64,000 bases of DNA from Aeromonas piscicola (GTDB taxonomy: Bacteria; Pseudomonadota; Gammaproteobacteria; Enterobacterales; Aeromonadaceae): assembly GCF_000820005.1 (NCBI RefSeq), contig NZ_CDBL01000034.1, positions 79,611 to 143,610 on the forward strand, read 5' to 3'. A model generated the notes under the pieces. The model searched no databases and had not been told where the DNA came from. It saw only the letters and a list, made by a program, of their open reading frames with translations. The stretch's first letter is position 1. Each line of letters opens with the position of its first letter. Shown here in pieces: positions 63,310-64,000 of the stretch. The position numbers and the translations under genes were made by a program.

Positions 63310-64000
63310 ATACGCCCAATAAAGCCGCCCAGTGTGCAAGTCCCAACAACAGCAAGAACCCGGCTGGCGTGTGTCCACTCAAGAACAAGAACATTGCCAT
63401 AGTACCGGTCCGCTACGCCCTCGATGAGCCTTTTGCTCCACCGCAGAAGCAGCCTCATCCATTACCAGCAGGTGCTGGCTTTGTGGCACCGCTCAAGTTC
63501 AAAGAGAGCGGCTATGCCTTGCGGCAGCTGCGTGATGGTTGGCTCTATGTTTATGACGAAAAGGCCAAGACGTTCGATGAATATGAAATAAAGGGCGCGA
63601 CCTTCATCAGTCAGAGCAAGGGGAGCAAGGGTCATCTGCTTTATCCGGCGAGCCACACACTCTCCCTCATTTATTCTCCACAGCGTTGGACCGGACGCAT
63701 CAAAAAAGAGATGCAAAAGAGCAGTGGTTTGCGCAGTGCCTGGATGCGACAAGTCAAGCTGGGCAGCTTCGCCAGCACCATGAAGGCCCCCCATTGCGGC
63801 CTGCCCGATTCGCTCGACAAGGTTGCAGATTTGGGTCTGCCGAATCAGGGGTTCGTTCTATCTTGTACCCCCCTTGCCAAGCCAGCCGAAGAGGATAAGC
63901 AAGGGATCAAACTGTTGGCACACAAGGCTGCGGGTTCACCAGCCGCCTACAAGGCGGGAATGCCAGATCCCCAAAGTGCCATGGTGGTCGCTCTGGAGGA
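63306..64000 (+). CDS. VasX-like / BTH_I2691-family T6SS effector (5' part)
   Basis: Open from ATG 63306 to the window end (231 codons). The N-terminus fits the VasX N-terminal region: GVCPLKNKNIAIVPVRYALD, then SGYALRQLRDGWLYVYDEKA, LIYSPQRWTGRIKKEMQ. Effectors with this region are large pore-forming or lipid-active toxins that dissipate membrane potential, delivered by a DUF4123 adaptor, as found immediately upstream. The toxic C-terminal part and any immunity gene lie beyond the window. Confidence 0.82.
   Translation, partial: MNTPNKAAQCASPNNSKNPAGVCPLKNKNIAIVPVRYALDEPFAPPQKQPHPLPAGAGFVAPLKFKESGYALRQLRDGWLYVYDEKAKTFDEYEIKGATFISQSKGSKGHLLYPASHTLSLIYSPQRWTGRIKKEMQKSSGLRSAWMRQVKLGSFASTMKAPHCGLPDSLDKVADLGLPNQGFVLSCTPLAKPAEEDKQGIKLLAHKAAGSPAAYKAGMPDPQSAMVVALE

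Overview
The window looks like a chromosomal segment of an Aeromonas-type gammaproteobacterium. The evidence is the high-GC backbone genes, type VI secretion (T6SS) genes resembling those of Aeromonas and Vibrio, a LuxR regulator resembling AhyR/AsaR, and a lipid A phosphoethanolamine transferase close to the MCR-3 group. Species cannot be fixed from the sequence alone.

Layout. Positions 1-3365 are ordinary backbone: hcr, galE and a secreted DsbA-like thiol oxidoreductase. A tRNA-Ser(UGA) gene follows at 3366-3453. Its last 15 bases recur at 58127-58141, beside an intact P4-type tyrosine integrase. The ~54.7 kb between is therefore read as one integrated genomic island, with TATGCCA-N5-TATGCCA motifs near both ends as candidate integrase arm sites. 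Chromosome resumes after 58141 with the terminator expected downstream of the tRNA, a LuxR solo, and an hcp-PAAR-vgrG-adaptor-effector cluster that runs off the window.

Inside the island, 3.7-11.1 kb is an envelope module: a family 9 glycosyltransferase, an MCR-3-like phosphoethanolamine transferase, an EamA-type membrane protein, two paralogous four-repeat membrane proteins and a PAP2 phosphatase. From 11.2 to 19.6 kb a minus-strand block of small genes resembles cryptic P4-like elements (CbeA-type antitoxin without its toxin, RadC-like protein, DUF2787, LRAT-fold protein) among many unrecognised ORFs. From 20.7 to 25.0 kb come a Gp2-like replication protein, AlpA, wHTH and XRE regulators, a glycine-zipper peptide, a secreted protein and an H-NS paralogue. 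From 25.1 to 28.9 kb is a malY-nhaC operon with a LacI-type regulator and a near-ideal operator. From 29.1 to 36.1 kb a second T6SS cassette begins with the 3' scrap of a luxR gene and continues hcp-PAAR-vgrG-adaptor-Tle1 lipase-Tli1 lipoprotein plus a 58-aa ORF. From 36.3 to 43.1 kb are four uncharacterised proteins (two paralogous) and a scrapyard of IS elements, including a fresh-looking IS3 insertion with a 5-bp target duplication. From 43.3 to 49.3 kb lies a 2005-aa secreted protein with a TcdA/TcdB-like pore-forming region and a C58-like Cys-His-Asp constellation. The rest of the island holds an amidohydrolase, an AraC regulator, a cupin, a META-domain lipoprotein, a broken yggE-like gene and IS remnants.

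How the genes may work together. The two T6SS cassettes share a conserved leader with a sigma-54-like promoter and a hairpin between hcp and PAAR. Each vgrG has its own C-terminal tail followed by its own adaptor and effector, so the core is conserved and the payload is swapped. The envelope module could jointly alter LPS/lipid A. The large toxin and the uncharacterised paralogues are the best candidates for new biology.
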